A stretch of DNA of 64,000 nt from Nocardioides soli (GCF_014191495.1 NZ_JACHWR010000006.1:1-64000), one strand, 5' to 3'; shown: positions 32,879 through 42,480, numbered from the stretch's first letter. Numbers and translations are program-made. Notes: generated from the letters alone by a model not told the origin.

Positions 32879-33864
32879 GGCTGAGCACCGACCCCCAGCC
32901 GCTGCACGTCAGCTCGGCGGACATCGCCGAGCACGTGTCCCTGGACCTGGCCATCGAGGCCGCCCGCACCGCCGCGCTCGCCGTCGCCGAGGGGGCGGTC
33001 ACCACCCGCCGCTCGCAGCTGTTCTTCGAGGGCGGGTGGATGCGGGTGATGTCGGCCGAGGTCTCCTCGCTGGGCGTCTTCGGCTACAAGGAGTTCCACC
33101 TGGCCGGCGACCGGCTGGTCCGGTACGCCGTGCACGTCTTCGACACCGCCAGCGGCCGGCCGCTCGGCATCGTCGACGCCGCCCGGATCACCGCGCTGCG
33201 CACCGCCGCCACCGCTGCGGTCGCGGTCCGGCACCTGCTCCGGGACCGGTCCTCGGTGCGCCTCGGCGTGGTCGGCACCGGCTCCGAGGCGCTCACCGGG
33301 GTGCAGGCACTGAGCCGGGTCGTCTCGCTCGACGAGATCCGGGCCACCAGCCGGAGCGCGGTCAACCGGGAGCAGTTCGCCGACGCCGTACACGCCGAGA
33401 CCGGCCACGTGGTCGCGGTCTCCGACTCGGTGGAGAAGGTGCTCGCCGACGTGGACGTGGTCTACGTGGCGACCAACTCGGGCGGCCGGGTGGTGCTCAC
33501 CCACGACGACGTCGCCCGCGTCGGGCTGGTCGCCTCGATCGGGTCTACGCTGCCCGTGCAGCGCGAGCTCGAGGGCGCGGTGCTCGCGAACGCCGACCGG
33601 GTGGTCCTCGACACCTACGACGTGCTGGAGGAGTCCGGCGACGCCATCGAGGCGATCGGGGCCGGCTGGGACACCTCCGGCGCCACGCTGCTCGGCACCG
33701 CGCTGGGCGCACCCACGCCGGCCGCCGGTGAGCGGGTGGTCTACAAGTCCATCGGCTCGCCCGAGCAGGACCTGGTGCTGGCCGCGCGGATCGTGCAGCA
33801 CGCCGCCGCGGCCGGCTTCGGCCGCCGGATCGACCCACTCTCGGCTGTGAAGGAGAACCTGTGA
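32875..33864 (+). CDS. Ornithine cyclodeaminase / mu-crystallin family protein
   Basis: A 329-residue protein with N-terminal RRSQLFFEGGWMRVMSAE, FGYKEFHL containing the substrate-binding Lys, and a Rossmann motif LGVVGTGSEALTGVQAL near residue 130. Family members are ornithine cyclodeaminases, ketimine reductases or alanine dehydrogenases. In this operon an imine reductase or deaminating role is plausible. The ATG overlaps the DapA-family stop. Confidence 0.85.
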   Translation: MRLSTDPQPLHVSSADIAEHVSLDLAIEAARTAALAVAEGAVTTRRSQLFFEGGWMRVMSAEVSSLGVFGYKEFHLAGDRLVRYAVHVFDTASGRPLGIVDAARITALRTAATAAVAVRHLLRDRSSVRLGVVGTGSEALTGVQALSRVVSLDEIRATSRSAVNREQFADAVHAETGHVVAVSDSVEKVLADVDVVYVATNSGGRVVLTHDDVARVGLVASIGSTLPVQRELEGAVLANADRVVLDTYDVLEESGDAIEAIGAGWDTSGATLLGTALGAPTPAAGERVVYKSIGSPEQDLVLAARIVQHAAAAGFGRRIDPLSAVKENL

Positions 33865-35348
33865 GCACCACGCTCGAGCCGTCCCCGTCCCACGACCTCT
33901 CCCGGCGCCGGCTGGCCGGCGCGGAGGCGGCGTCGTACGTCGACGGCCGGTGGCTGCGGGGAGGCGGCGACGACCGGCCGGTGCTGAACCCGGTGGACGG
34001 CAGCGTGCTGGCCACGGTCTCGACGCTGGCCGACGAGGAGTGCGACGCGGCCGTCGACGCGGCCGCCCGGGCGCAGCCGGCGTGGGCGGCGCTGCCCGCC
34101 CGCGAGCGCGGCGAGCTGCTCCGCCGGGTCTGGGAGATCCTGGTCGCCGAGCAGGAGGACCTGGCCCGGCTGATCACGCTGGAGAACGGCAAGTCCCTGG
34201 CCGACGCGCGCGGAGAGGCGGCCTACGCCGCCGAGTTCTTCCGCTGGTTCGCGGAGGAGGCGGTGCGGACCCCGGGCGACATGCGCCGGTCCCCGGCCGG
34301 CCGGAACTGGATCCTGGTGTCGCACGAGCCGGTGGGCGTCAGCCTGCTGGTGACGCCGTGGAACTTCCCGGCCGCGATGGCGACCCGCAAGATCGCGCCC
34401 GCGCTCGCCGCCGGGTGCACCGTCGTCCTCAAGCCGGCCATGGAGACGCCGCTCGCGGCGCTCTTCGTCGCCGACGTGATGCGCGAGGCCGGCGTACCGG
34501 ACGGCGTGGTGAACGTCGTGCTGCCGGAGCGCACCGGGTCGTCGGTCTCCCGGATGATGCGGGACCAAAGGGTCCGGGCCATCTCGTTCACCGGCTCGAC
34601 CGAGGTGGGCAAGCTCCTGCTGGAGCAGGCCGCGCGGTCGGTGATGCGCTCGTCGATGGAGCTCGGCGGGAACGCCCCCTTCGTGGTGCTCGACGACGCC
34701 GACCTGGACGCCGCCGTCGAGGGCTTCATGCTGGCCAAGTTCCGCAACGGCGGCAGCGCCTGTACCGCGGCGAACCGGATCCTGGTGCAGGAGTCCGTCG
34801 CGGAGGAGTTCGTGGGCCGGATCCAGGAGCGGATCGAGGCGCTCCGGGTCGGACCGGGGCTGGCCGAGGAGACGCAGGTCGGCCCGCTGGTCTCGGCCGT
34901 CGAGCGGGACCGGGTCGCCGACCTTGTCGACCGGGCGGTCGCCGCGGGCGCGGTGCTGCGGGCCGGCGGCACCCGGCCGGACGGGGTCGGCTACTACTAC
35001 CCGCCGACCCTGCTCGACCACGTCGACCCCGGCAGCGAGCTGAGCGGCACCGAGATCTTCGGCCCGGTCGCCGCCGTCACCCGGTTCGGCACGCTCGAGG
35101 AGGGCCTGGCGCTGGCCAACGACTCGGAGGCCGGCCTGGTCTCCTACGTCTACACCGCGGGCCTGGACCGGGCCCTGGCGGTCAGCCGCCGGCTGGAGTC
35201 GGGGATGGTAGGCCTCAACTGCGGGCTGGTCTCGGACCCGGCCGCACCCTTCGGCGGCAGCAAGGAGAGCGGGCTGGGGCGCGAGGGCGCCCACGAGGGG
35301 ATGCTCGAGTTCATGGAGACCAAGTACGTCGCTACGCCGTACGCGTAG
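33861..35348 (+). CDS. NAD(P)-dependent aldehyde dehydrogenase (succinate-semialdehyde dehydrogenase-like)
   Basis: A 495-residue ALDH. The general base Glu is in SMELGGNAPFVV, the nucleophile Cys is in RNGGSACTAANR, and the NAD loop is FTGSTEVGKLL. The sequence is closest in style to GabD-type succinate-semialdehyde dehydrogenases. The usual GQxC is GSAC here. It probably oxidises the aldehyde left by the aldolase step. GTG start overlaps the preceding gene. Confidence 0.9.
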   Translation: MSTTLEPSPSHDLSRRRLAGAEAASYVDGRWLRGGGDDRPVLNPVDGSVLATVSTLADEECDAAVDAAARAQPAWAALPARERGELLRRVWEILVAEQEDLARLITLENGKSLADARGEAAYAAEFFRWFAEEAVRTPGDMRRSPAGRNWILVSHEPVGVSLLVTPWNFPAAMATRKIAPALAAGCTVVLKPAMETPLAALFVADVMREAGVPDGVVNVVLPERTGSSVSRMMRDQRVRAISFTGSTEVGKLLLEQAARSVMRSSMELGGNAPFVVLDDADLDAAVEGFMLAKFRNGGSACTAANRILVQESVAEEFVGRIQERIEALRVGPGLAEETQVGPLVSAVERDRVADLVDRAVAAGAVLRAGGTRPDGVGYYYPPTLLDHVDPGSELSGTEIFGPVAAVTRFGTLEEGLALANDSEAGLVSYVYTAGLDRALAVSRRLESGMVGLNCGLVSDPAAPFGGSKESGLGREGAHEGMLEFMETKYVATPYA

Positions 35349-35377
35349 CCAGGGATGCAGCAGGGGCTGCAACAGGG

Positions 35378-36310
35378 ATGGGGTTGTCGCAGATGGCGAT
35401 CACGCATGTCAGGAGCGTCGGGCTCGCGGTGCAGGACCTGCGTCAGGCGCGGGAGTTCTACTCGCGGTGCTGGGGACTGGAGGAGGTGGACCGGGACGGC
35501 GAGCGGATCTACCTCGGCGCCGGCTGCCCCGAGTCGTACGTCATCCGGCTGAGACAGGCCGACGTGCCCCGCGTGGATGCGGTCAGCCTGGCGGTCGGGT
35601 CGGCCGCCGAGGTGGACCTGTACGCCCAACGGGTCAGCGAGCACCCGCAGGCCCGGATGATCGACGAGCCCGGTCCCCGGCAGGACCGAGGCGCCGGCTA
35701 CGGTTTCCGGTTCTTCGACTGCGACGGCCGCACCGTCGAGGTCTCCGCGGACCTGGACCTGCGCCCCTTCCGCGAGGTGGCCGAGGGCGAGCCGCGGCCG
35801 CGGAAGATCAGCCACGTCGTGTTCAACACCCGCGACCTGGACCGGACCCGGCTCTTCTACCAGGAGGCGCTCGGCTTCAAGGTCTCCGACTGGGTCGAGG
35901 ACTTCTTCTGCTTCATGCGCACCGGCGGCACCCACCACCTGCTCGCCTTCGCCCGCTCCGAGCAGACCTCGCTCAACCACGTCTCCTTCGAGATGCGCGG
36001 CCTCGACGAGTTCATGCGCGCCACCGGCTCGATGCTCCGGCAGGGCTACTCGATGCTCTGGGGACCGGGTCGGCACGGCGCCGGCGACAACACCTTCGCC
36101 TACTTCCAGGACCCGGGCACCCGCTACGTGCTGGAGTACACCACCGCGCTCCAGGAGATCGACGAGGAGCACGGCTGGACCCCGAAGGTGTACACCACCA
36201 GCCCCGAGGACACCGACCAGTGGGGCACGTCGAACCCGTTCGACGAGGTGATCCTGGCCGAGATGCACGGCACCACCGACCCGGGCCTGTGGACGCCGGC
36301 GCCATGGTGA
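35378..36310 (+). CDS. Two-domain VOC protein, extradiol ring-cleavage dioxygenase-like
   Basis: A 310-residue protein with two vicinal-oxygen-chelate domains, the layout of type I extradiol dioxygenases. In the catalytic second half the three iron ligands are recognisable: His in KISHVVFNT, His in SLNHVSFEM and Glu in RYVLEYTTA. It therefore probably cleaves a catechol-like ring made by the preceding steps. A start at 35393 is equally possible. The 5-prime side shows a small CAGGGATG duplication. Confidence 0.82.
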   Translation: MGLSQMAITHVRSVGLAVQDLRQAREFYSRCWGLEEVDRDGERIYLGAGCPESYVIRLRQADVPRVDAVSLAVGSAAEVDLYAQRVSEHPQARMIDEPGPRQDRGAGYGFRFFDCDGRTVEVSADLDLRPFREVAEGEPRPRKISHVVFNTRDLDRTRLFYQEALGFKVSDWVEDFFCFMRTGGTHHLLAFARSEQTSLNHVSFEMRGLDEFMRATGSMLRQGYSMLWGPGRHGAGDNTFAYFQDPGTRYVLEYTTALQEIDEEHGWTPKVYTTSPEDTDQWGTSNPFDEVILAEMHGTTDPGLWTPAPW

Positions 36311-36317
36311 TCCGGCG

Positions 36318-37100
36318 ATGACCCCGGGCGGTCGCGGTGTCCTGGTCACCGGGGGCTGCTCCGGCATCGGACTCGCGGTGGCGCGGGCGCACGCCGCCCG
36401 CGGCGACACCGTGGTCGTGCTCGACCGGCAGGAGCCCGCGCAGCCGCCGGGCGAGGGCATCGAGGTGGTCGTCGGCGACGTGACCGTCGTCGCCGACAAC
36501 GAGCGCGCCGTCGCCCGGGTGCTGGAGGTCGCCGGCCGGCTCGACCACTTCGTCGGCAACGCCGGCATCCACGACGGCGGCCTGCGTCTCGGCGACGCCG
36601 ACGCCGACACGCTGCGCCGGGTGCTGACCAGGGTGCTGGAGGTCGACGTGCTCGGCTACGCGCTCGGCGCGCACGCCAGCCGGGAGGCGCTGCTGGCGAC
36701 CGGCGGCTGCATGACGTTCACGCTCTCGGACGCCTCGTTCGAGGTGCAGGGCAACGGCGCCGGCCTCTCGTACGCCGCGGCCAAGCACGCCGGGCTCGGG
36801 CTGGTCCGCCATCTCGCCGTGGACCTGGCGCCCGTCGTCCGGGTGAACGCCGTCGCGCCGGGCGGTGTCATCACCGGCCTGGCCGCCGCCGGCGCCACCT
36901 CCGAGCAGCCGGTCTTCGCCGACGCCGACGCGATCCGCAACGCCGTGGAGCGGCTCAACCCGCTGCACGTCGTGATGCGGCCCGAGGAGCTCGCCGAGCT
37001 CTACCTGTTCCTGGCCTCGCCGGCGGCGCGGGGCATGACCGGGGAGGTGCTCCGCCCGGACGGCGGGCTCTCCGTCGGTCGCGGAAACCCTTGTTCCTAA
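36318..37100 (+). CDS. Short-chain dehydrogenase, cis-dihydrodiol dehydrogenase (BphB)-like
   Basis: A 260-residue SDR with the cofactor motif TGGCSGIG and the catalytic Tyr-Lys in SYAAAKHAGLGLVRHLA. The block FTLSDASFEVQGNG, followed later by VDLAPVVRVNAVAPGG, closely resembles the BphB/cis-toluene dihydrodiol dehydrogenase pattern. It should re-aromatise the Rieske dioxygenase product to a catechol for the VOC enzyme just upstream. Confidence 0.85.
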   Translation: MTPGGRGVLVTGGCSGIGLAVARAHAARGDTVVVLDRQEPAQPPGEGIEVVVGDVTVVADNERAVARVLEVAGRLDHFVGNAGIHDGGLRLGDADADTLRRVLTRVLEVDVLGYALGAHASREALLATGGCMTFTLSDASFEVQGNGAGLSYAAAKHAGLGLVRHLAVDLAPVVRVNAVAPGGVITGLAAAGATSEQPVFADADAIRNAVERLNPLHVVMRPEELAELYLFLASPAARGMTGEVLRPDGGLSVGRGNPCS

Positions 37101-37108
37101 GGGGTTTC
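37084..37108. terminator. Hairpin at the end of the dihydrodiol dehydrogenase gene
   Basis: GAAACCCTT pairs with AAGGGGTTTC (one bulge) around the stop codon, in an A+T-richer stretch of a 124-base gap. It may end or attenuate the first half of the cluster; the rest could have its own promoter in 37109-37200. Confidence 0.45.
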
Positions 37109-37224
37109 TCGGAGTTTCGAGGGCTTGTTTCCGCCTAGAGGAACCTTTGCCCGATCTGCTGGGCACGTCCTACCGCCCCGTGAACGAATAGCCGCAGACG
37201 ACAGAGAAGGGAGGCGCCGACACC

Positions 37225-38085
37225 ATGGTCGACTTGATCGTCGCAGGGGTGACCCTCGGGTCCATCTACTGCCTCGCCGGCCTGGGCTTCGTGCTCGTGT
37301 TCAACTCCACCGGCGTGGTCAACTTCGCGCACGGCGACCTGGTCGTCCTGGGCGGGATGGCCGCCGCCGCGACCGCCACGGCGCTCGGCACCCCGCCGCT
37401 GCTGGTGCTGGCCGCCGTGCCGCTGGCGATGTTCCCGCTCGGCCTGGCGCTGGAGAAGGCCGCGCTGAAGCCGCTGCGCCGCAAGAACTTCAGCTCCGCG
37501 ATCACGATCAGCATCGCGGTCAGCGTGATCGTGTCGAGCCTGCTGCTGATCGTGCTCGGCCCGGAGCCGCGCACGCTGGCGCCGCTCGTCGACGGCCGGA
37601 TCGACCTGCTCGGCTCCTCGGTGCCGTGGCAGAGCATCCTCGTGGTCGTCGCCACCGCGCTGCTGTGCGGCTTCCAGTGGTGGCTGTTCCAGCGGACCCG
37701 GCTCGGCTACCAGCTGCGGGCCTCGGCGCAGGACCCCGACACCGCCCGGCTGATGGGCATCAAGGTCGACCGGATGACCGCGCTCACCGTAGGCATCGCC
37801 TCGTCCTACGCCGGCGTCGCCGGGGTGCTGCTCGCGCCCATCGTGATCCTGGCCAGCGACTCCGGCAGCCCGCTGACCCTCAAGCTGTACGTCGCGGTGG
37901 TGATCGGCGGCTTCGGCAGCGCGGTCGGTGCGATCGTCGGCGGTCTCTCGCTCGGCCTGCTGGAGGTGTACATCACGACGTACGTCAGCTCCTCGTACGT
38001 CGACGCGATCATCTTCGGGCTGCTCTTCGCGGTGCTGCTCATCCGGCCGCAGGGGATCCTCGGCCGCGTCCAGGAGCGGGTGTGA
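37225..38085 (+). CDS. livH: Branched-chain-type ABC transporter permease (LivH family)
   Basis: A 286-residue permease with GSIYCLAGLGFVLVFNSTG and VVNFAHGDLVVLGGM, the LivH hallmark. About eight helices are visible. It stands after a 124-base gap with GGGAGG twelve bases before the ATG. Together with the next three genes and the lipoprotein at 29140 it makes a full importer. Confidence 0.93.
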   Translation: MVDLIVAGVTLGSIYCLAGLGFVLVFNSTGVVNFAHGDLVVLGGMAAAATATALGTPPLLVLAAVPLAMFPLGLALEKAALKPLRRKNFSSAITISIAVSVIVSSLLLIVLGPEPRTLAPLVDGRIDLLGSSVPWQSILVVVATALLCGFQWWLFQRTRLGYQLRASAQDPDTARLMGIKVDRMTALTVGIASSYAGVAGVLLAPIVILASDSGSPLTLKLYVAVVIGGFGSAVGAIVGGLSLGLLEVYITTYVSSSYVDAIIFGLLFAVLLIRPQGILGRVQERV

Positions 38086-39083
38086 TGATGTCTCCCTCGA
38101 TGCTGCTGCGCAGCGGCGGCCTGGTCGCCGTCCTGGCGTTCGCGGTCGCGGCGCCGCTGATGGTGTCCAGCCGCTACGACCTCGGCGTGCTCCAGCTCGC
38201 GCTCATCAACGCGCTGCTGGTGCTCGGCTTCAACTTCACCGTCGGCTTCACCCGCCGGCTCTCGCTGGGTCACATCGGCTTCTTCGCGATCGGCGCGTAC
38301 GCGAGTGCGCTGCTCACCACCGAGCACGACGCCTCCCCGCTGGTCGCGATGGCGGTTGGCGTGCTGATCGCCTCGGCGGCGGCGCTGGTCGTCTCGGTGC
38401 TCACCAACGGGCTGCACGCGCACTACCTGACCCTGGCGACCCTGGGCTTCGGGGTGATCGTCCAGGTGGTCGCCACCAACTGGATCGACCTCACCGGCGG
38501 CTCCAACGGGGTGCTCGGCATCCCGGTGCCCACGGCGTTCGGCATCGAGCTGGTCGAGCCCGAGCAGCAGTACTACCTGGCCCTGGCGCTGCTCGCCGCG
38601 GGCGCCGCGCTGATGGCCCGGATCCGGTCCACCAAGCTCGGCCGGCAGGCCGCCGCGCTGCGCCAGAGCGAGCGCGCTGCCGAGTCGCTGGGCATCCGCA
38701 CCGACCGGATCAAGACGCTGACGCTGGTGCTCTCCGCGGCGTACGGCGCCGTGGCCGGCAGTCTGTACGCGCACACCTACGGGTACGTCGCGCCGGACGC
38801 GTTCTCGTTCGCGCTGATGCTCACCGTGCTGGCGATGCTGGTCGTCGGCGGCCCGGGCACCATCGCGGGCCCGATCCTGGGTGCGGTGATCCTCACCTAC
38901 CTGCCGGAGATGGCCCGCGTCGGCGACGAGTTCTGGCAGCTGATCTACGGCGTGCTGCTGTTCGTGATGGTGCTGTGGGTGCCGAAGGGCCTGGCCGGGC
39001 TGGCCCAGCAGGCCATCGCCCTCGCGCGGCGACCACCCGGGCGGAGCGCCAGTCGGCCCGCGACCGAGGCGGTGGCCCGATGA
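38085..39083 (+). CDS. livM: Branched-chain-type ABC transporter permease (LivM family)
   Basis: A 332-residue LivM permease with GFNFTVGFTRRLSLGHIGF and LTGGSNGVLGIP, typical of the family. Starts GTG 38082, ATG 38085 and ATG 38088 are all in frame and overlap the livH stop; I give 38085. The C-terminal tail is Arg-rich. It ends at ATGA, overlapping a tiny reading frame before livG. Confidence 0.93.
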   Translation: MMSPSMLLRSGGLVAVLAFAVAAPLMVSSRYDLGVLQLALINALLVLGFNFTVGFTRRLSLGHIGFFAIGAYASALLTTEHDASPLVAMAVGVLIASAAALVVSVLTNGLHAHYLTLATLGFGVIVQVVATNWIDLTGGSNGVLGIPVPTAFGIELVEPEQQYYLALALLAAGAALMARIRSTKLGRQAAALRQSERAAESLGIRTDRIKTLTLVLSAAYGAVAGSLYAHTYGYVAPDAFSFALMLTVLAMLVVGGPGTIAGPILGAVILTYLPEMARVGDEFWQLIYGVLLFVMVLWVPKGLAGLAQQAIALARRPPGRSASRPATEAVAR

Positions 39084-39154
39084 ATCACCCCACTCGATTC
39101 TCGAGCTCCCCCGCTTCGCTCCTCCGCACGACAATCGATCGGGGACCCCGATGA
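39080..39154 (+). other. Inserted repeat-like segment with 24-codon frame between livM and livG
   Basis: Elsewhere these operons have overlapping genes, but here 67 bases intervene. They contain CCCCACTCGATT (39088) and AATCGATCGGGG (39133), whose reverse complement matches the first at 10 of 12 positions, flanking a purine-poor core. The segment also forms a 24-codon frame coupled by ATGA at both ends (start 39080, stop overlapping the livG ATG). It looks like a small dispersed hairpin element kept in a coupling-friendly length. Confidence 0.45.
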
Positions 39155-39936
39155 CCGCGCCCGCCCTGGAGACCCGCGGCCTGACCCTGCGCTACGGCGG
39201 CGTCACGGCGCTCGAGAGCGTCGACCTCGTGGTCCGGCCGCACACCATCCACGCGCTGATCGGGCCCAACGGCGCCGGCAAGACCAGCTTCATCAACGTC
39301 TGCTCCGGCTCCGCGTCGGCGACGGCGGGCACGGTCTCGGTCGGCGGCCGGACCCGGCGAGCCCGGCGGCCCAGCGACGTCGCCCGCTGTGGGCTGGCCC
39401 GGACCTTCCAGAACCTCCAGCTGTTCGCCGAGGCGACCGTGCTCGAGAACGTGCTGATCGGCGCCGAGGCGCAGAACGGGGTCGGACCGCTGGCCTCGCT
39501 GCTGGGCACCCCGCGCGCCCGTCGGTCGGGTCGGGCCGCCCGGGAGGCCGCGCTCGCCGCGATCGAGTTCGTCGGCCTGGCCGCCGAGCGCGACCACGTC
39601 GCCGGCGCCCTGCCGTACGGCAAGCAGCGGCTGCTGGAGATCGCCCGGGCGCTGGCCACCGACCCCGCGGTCGTGCTGCTCGACGAGCCCGGCGCCGGCT
39701 TCAACCCCCAGGAGAAGCAGGAGCTGGCCGACCTGGTCCGGGCGATCCGAGACCGCGGCGCCGCGGTGCTGCTGGTCGAGCACGACATGCCCCTGGTGAT
39801 GGGGGTCGCCGACCGGATCTCGGTGCTGAACTTCGGCACCCTGATCGCGGAGGGCACCCCGACCGAGGTCGCCAACGACCCGGCGGTGGTCGACGCCTAC
39901 CTGGGCACCGACGCGACGGAAGGGCTGGCCAGCTGA
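39151..39936 (+). CDS. livG: Branched-chain-type ABC transporter ATP-binding protein (LivG family)
   Basis: A 261-residue ATPase with Walker A GPNGAGKTSFINV, Q-loop TFQNLQLFAE, a signature region LPYGKQRLLEIARAL and Walker B VVLLDEPGAGFNP, all typical LivG. Its stop overlaps the first base of the LivF start, keeping tight coupling. Confidence 0.93.
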   Translation: MTAPALETRGLTLRYGGVTALESVDLVVRPHTIHALIGPNGAGKTSFINVCSGSASATAGTVSVGGRTRRARRPSDVARCGLARTFQNLQLFAEATVLENVLIGAEAQNGVGPLASLLGTPRARRSGRAAREAALAAIEFVGLAAERDHVAGALPYGKQRLLEIARALATDPAVVLLDEPGAGFNPQEKQELADLVRAIRDRGAAVLLVEHDMPLVMGVADRISVLNFGTLIAEGTPTEVANDPAVVDAYLGTDATEGLAS

Positions 39937-40640
39937 TGCTCCGGATCGACGACCTGGTGGTCCGCTACGGCGCGGTCGAGGCCGTGAACGAGGTCAGCCT
40001 GACGGTGGCCCCCGGCGAGCTGGTCGCGCTGCTCGGCGCCAACGGCGCCGGCAAGACCACCCTGCTGCGCACGGTCTCCGGGCTGGTGCCCGCGAACACG
40101 GGCGCGATCACGTTCGAGGGCATCGACCTGCGCGCCACCAAGGCCGAGGCCATCGCCGCCGCCGGGATCGCGCACGTGCCCGAGGGCCGACGGATCTTCG
40201 GCGGGCTCAGCGTCGAGGAGAACCTGATCCTCGGCGCCACCACCCGCGGCCGCGACGCCGACCTCGACGAGGGCTTCGCCCGCGTCTACGAGCTGTTCCC
40301 GGTGCTGCAGGAGCGGCGCAACCAGGGTGGCTGGTCGCTGTCCGGCGGCCAGCAGCAGATGCTCGCCATCGGGCGGGCGCTGATGAGCCGGCCCCGGCTG
40401 CTGATGCTCGACGAGCCCAGCCTGGGCCTGGCACCGATCCTGGTCCGCCAGGTGCTCGACGCCGTCCGCAGCATCTGCGACGGCGGCACCGCGATGCTGC
40501 TCGTGGAGCAGAATGCTCGCGCGGCCCTGCGGATCGCCGACCGGGCCGTCGTGCTCGACCGCGGCCGGGTGGCCCGCGAGGGAGCCGCCGACGAGCTCGC
40601 CGACGACCAGCAGATGCGCGCCCTGTACCTGGGCGCCTGA
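39936..40640 (+). CDS. livF: Branched-chain-type ABC transporter ATP-binding protein (LivF family)
   Basis: A 234-residue ATPase with Walker A GANGAGKTTLLR, LSGGQQQMLAIGRALMSR and Walker B LLMLDEPSLGLAP. It completes the second Liv importer and is followed 33 bases later by the Rieske alpha gene, tying uptake to ring oxidation. Confidence 0.93.
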   Translation: MLRIDDLVVRYGAVEAVNEVSLTVAPGELVALLGANGAGKTTLLRTVSGLVPANTGAITFEGIDLRATKAEAIAAAGIAHVPEGRRIFGGLSVEENLILGATTRGRDADLDEGFARVYELFPVLQERRNQGGWSLSGGQQQMLAIGRALMSRPRLLMLDEPSLGLAPILVRQVLDAVRSICDGGTAMLLVEQNARAALRIADRAVVLDRGRVAREGAADELADDQQMRALYLGA

Positions 40641-40673
40641 TCCCGAGACCCCCGAGAAGCACGAAGGAAGCCC

Positions 40674-41978
40674 ATGTCACCTCGCGAGCTGACCGTCAGC
40701 GTGGACGACGACAGGTTCGACGTCCCGCGCGCCTACTTCGCCGACGCCGACGTCTGGCGCCGGGAGCTGGAGGCGGTGTTCCGGCATGCGTGGCTGCTCA
40801 TCGGCCACGAGTCCGAGGTGCCGGCACCCGGCGACTACGTGACCCGGCGGATGGGCCTGGACGAGGTCGTCCTGGTCCGGTCCGAGGCCGGGGAGCTCCA
40901 CGTCCTGCTCAACTCGTGCACCCACCGGGGCACGCTGCTGTGCAAGGCCGACGTGGGCAACACCTCCCACTTCCGGTGCGGCTACCACGGCTGGACCTTC
41001 GGCAACGACGGCACCCTCCGGGGCGTCCCGCGCGGCCGCGAGCTCTACGGCAAGGACTTCGACAAGAGCCAGCTCGGCCTGCGGGCCGCCCGCGTCGACT
41101 CCTTCCACGGGCTCGTGTTCGCCACCTTCGACCAGGAGCTGTGCTCCCTGCCCGACTACCTCGGGCCGATGGCGTTCTACCTCGAGTGCATCCTCGGGGT
41201 GTCGCCGGCCGGCACGGACGCGCCGTACGGCTCCTTCCGCTTCACCCACCTCGGCAACTGGAAGCTCGAGGCCGACAACCTCGCCGGCGACGGCTACCAC
41301 CTGCGCCATGCCCACCGGGCCGGGTTCGAGATGGGCCTCATGGGCGCGCAGGCCGGCTCCGTCGAGGGGGTCTGCGTCCAGTTCGAGCACGGCCACGCGC
41401 TGCGGGCGCAGCGCACCGCGACCGACGCGGAGGAGCAGGCGTTCCCCGGCTACCCGGAGGACCGCTGGCCCGAGATCGCGACCCAGCTGAGCCCCGAGCA
41501 GGCGCGCATGTTCGCGCACTCGACCGTGATGCACGGGCTGGTCTTCCCGAACATGGCGTTCGTGCACACGCCGCGCGCCGGCGGCTTCGACGACGGCGAG
41601 GTCGACGCCGCGATGATGCAGGTGCGCCTGTTCAACCCCCTCGGCCCCGACGAGACCGAGGAGCTCAACTGGCTGGTGACGCCGCGCGACTACCCCGAGG
41701 ACTGGAAGCTGTCGGCCTTCAAGACCATGCAGCGCCAGCACGGCGCCACGGCGTTCTTCGAGAGCGACGACCTGGAGAACTTCCGCCGGATGCTCCAGGT
41801 CAACGGCGGCCGCGAGACCAACCGCCTGGTGCCGGCCAACTTCGACCTGGCCCGCGACGTCGCGCCGTTCACGCCCTGGTTCGACGGGCCCGGCAACGTC
41901 GTCGGCGCCGACGTCAGCGAGGTCAACCAGCGGTGGTTCTACCGGCACTACCTCGAGATGATGGGAGCCGACGCGTGA
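40674..41978 (+). CDS. Aromatic ring-hydroxylating dioxygenase, alpha subunit (Rieske)
   Basis: A 434-residue terminal oxygenase subunit. The Rieske cluster ligands are C82, H84, C102 and H105 (CTHRG and CGYHGWTF). The catalytic domain has the bridging D206 with H209 and H214 in GDGYHLRHAH, and a later ESDDLENF supplying the third iron ligand. With the beta subunit it should insert both oxygen atoms into an aromatic ring, giving a cis-dihydrodiol. Ferredoxin and reductase are encoded 9 kb upstream. AAGGAAG precedes the ATG. Confidence 0.94.
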   Translation: MSPRELTVSVDDDRFDVPRAYFADADVWRRELEAVFRHAWLLIGHESEVPAPGDYVTRRMGLDEVVLVRSEAGELHVLLNSCTHRGTLLCKADVGNTSHFRCGYHGWTFGNDGTLRGVPRGRELYGKDFDKSQLGLRAARVDSFHGLVFATFDQELCSLPDYLGPMAFYLECILGVSPAGTDAPYGSFRFTHLGNWKLEADNLAGDGYHLRHAHRAGFEMGLMGAQAGSVEGVCVQFEHGHALRAQRTATDAEEQAFPGYPEDRWPEIATQLSPEQARMFAHSTVMHGLVFPNMAFVHTPRAGGFDDGEVDAAMMQVRLFNPLGPDETEELNWLVTPRDYPEDWKLSAFKTMQRQHGATAFFESDDLENFRRMLQVNGGRETNRLVPANFDLARDVAPFTPWFDGPGNVVGADVSEVNQRWFYRHYLEMMGADA

Positions 41979-42466
41979 GCAACGACGACGCGGTCGTCGC
42001 GTTCATCCGGCACGAGACGCACCTGCTCAACTCCGAGCGGTACGACGAGTGGCTCGGGCTGCTGACCGACGACTTCGAGTACCGGATGCCGATGCCCGTG
42101 CTCCGCGACGACCCGACGCAGCCGCGGTACAGCGACGTCTCGCTGCTGGCCTGGGAGTCGGTGCGCTCCCTGACGCTCCGCTTCGAGCGGATCCTCACCG
42201 ACTTCGCCTGGGCCGACCGGCCGCCGGCCTTCCACCGCCGGCACCTCACCGCCGTCCGGGTCGCCCCGACCGAGGACCCGCAGCGGGTCGCGGTCTCGTC
42301 GGACGAGATCGTCTTCCGCTCCCGCGTGCCCGAGGGGTCCACGATGACCTCGGCGCTCCGCGAGGACGTCGTGGACCTGAGCGGCTCCGCGCCGCGGCTG
42401 GCGCGGCGTACCGTCCTGCTCGACCAGGACCGCCCCGACCTCGCGCAGATCGCGTTGCTCTACTGA
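41975..42466 (+). CDS. Aromatic ring-hydroxylating dioxygenase, beta subunit
   Basis: A 163-residue protein of the NTF2-like beta-subunit family, with the typical opening FIRHETHLLNSERYDEWLG and DDFEYRMPMPV. Beta subunits are structural in the alpha3-beta3 oxygenase. The GTG overlaps the alpha-subunit stop by GTGA. Confidence 0.92.
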   Translation: MSNDDAVVAFIRHETHLLNSERYDEWLGLLTDDFEYRMPMPVLRDDPTQPRYSDVSLLAWESVRSLTLRFERILTDFAWADRPPAFHRRHLTAVRVAPTEDPQRVAVSSDEIVFRSRVPEGSTMTSALREDVVDLSGSAPRLARRTVLLDQDRPDLAQIALLY

Positions 42467-42480
42467 TCCGGAGGCGAGAC

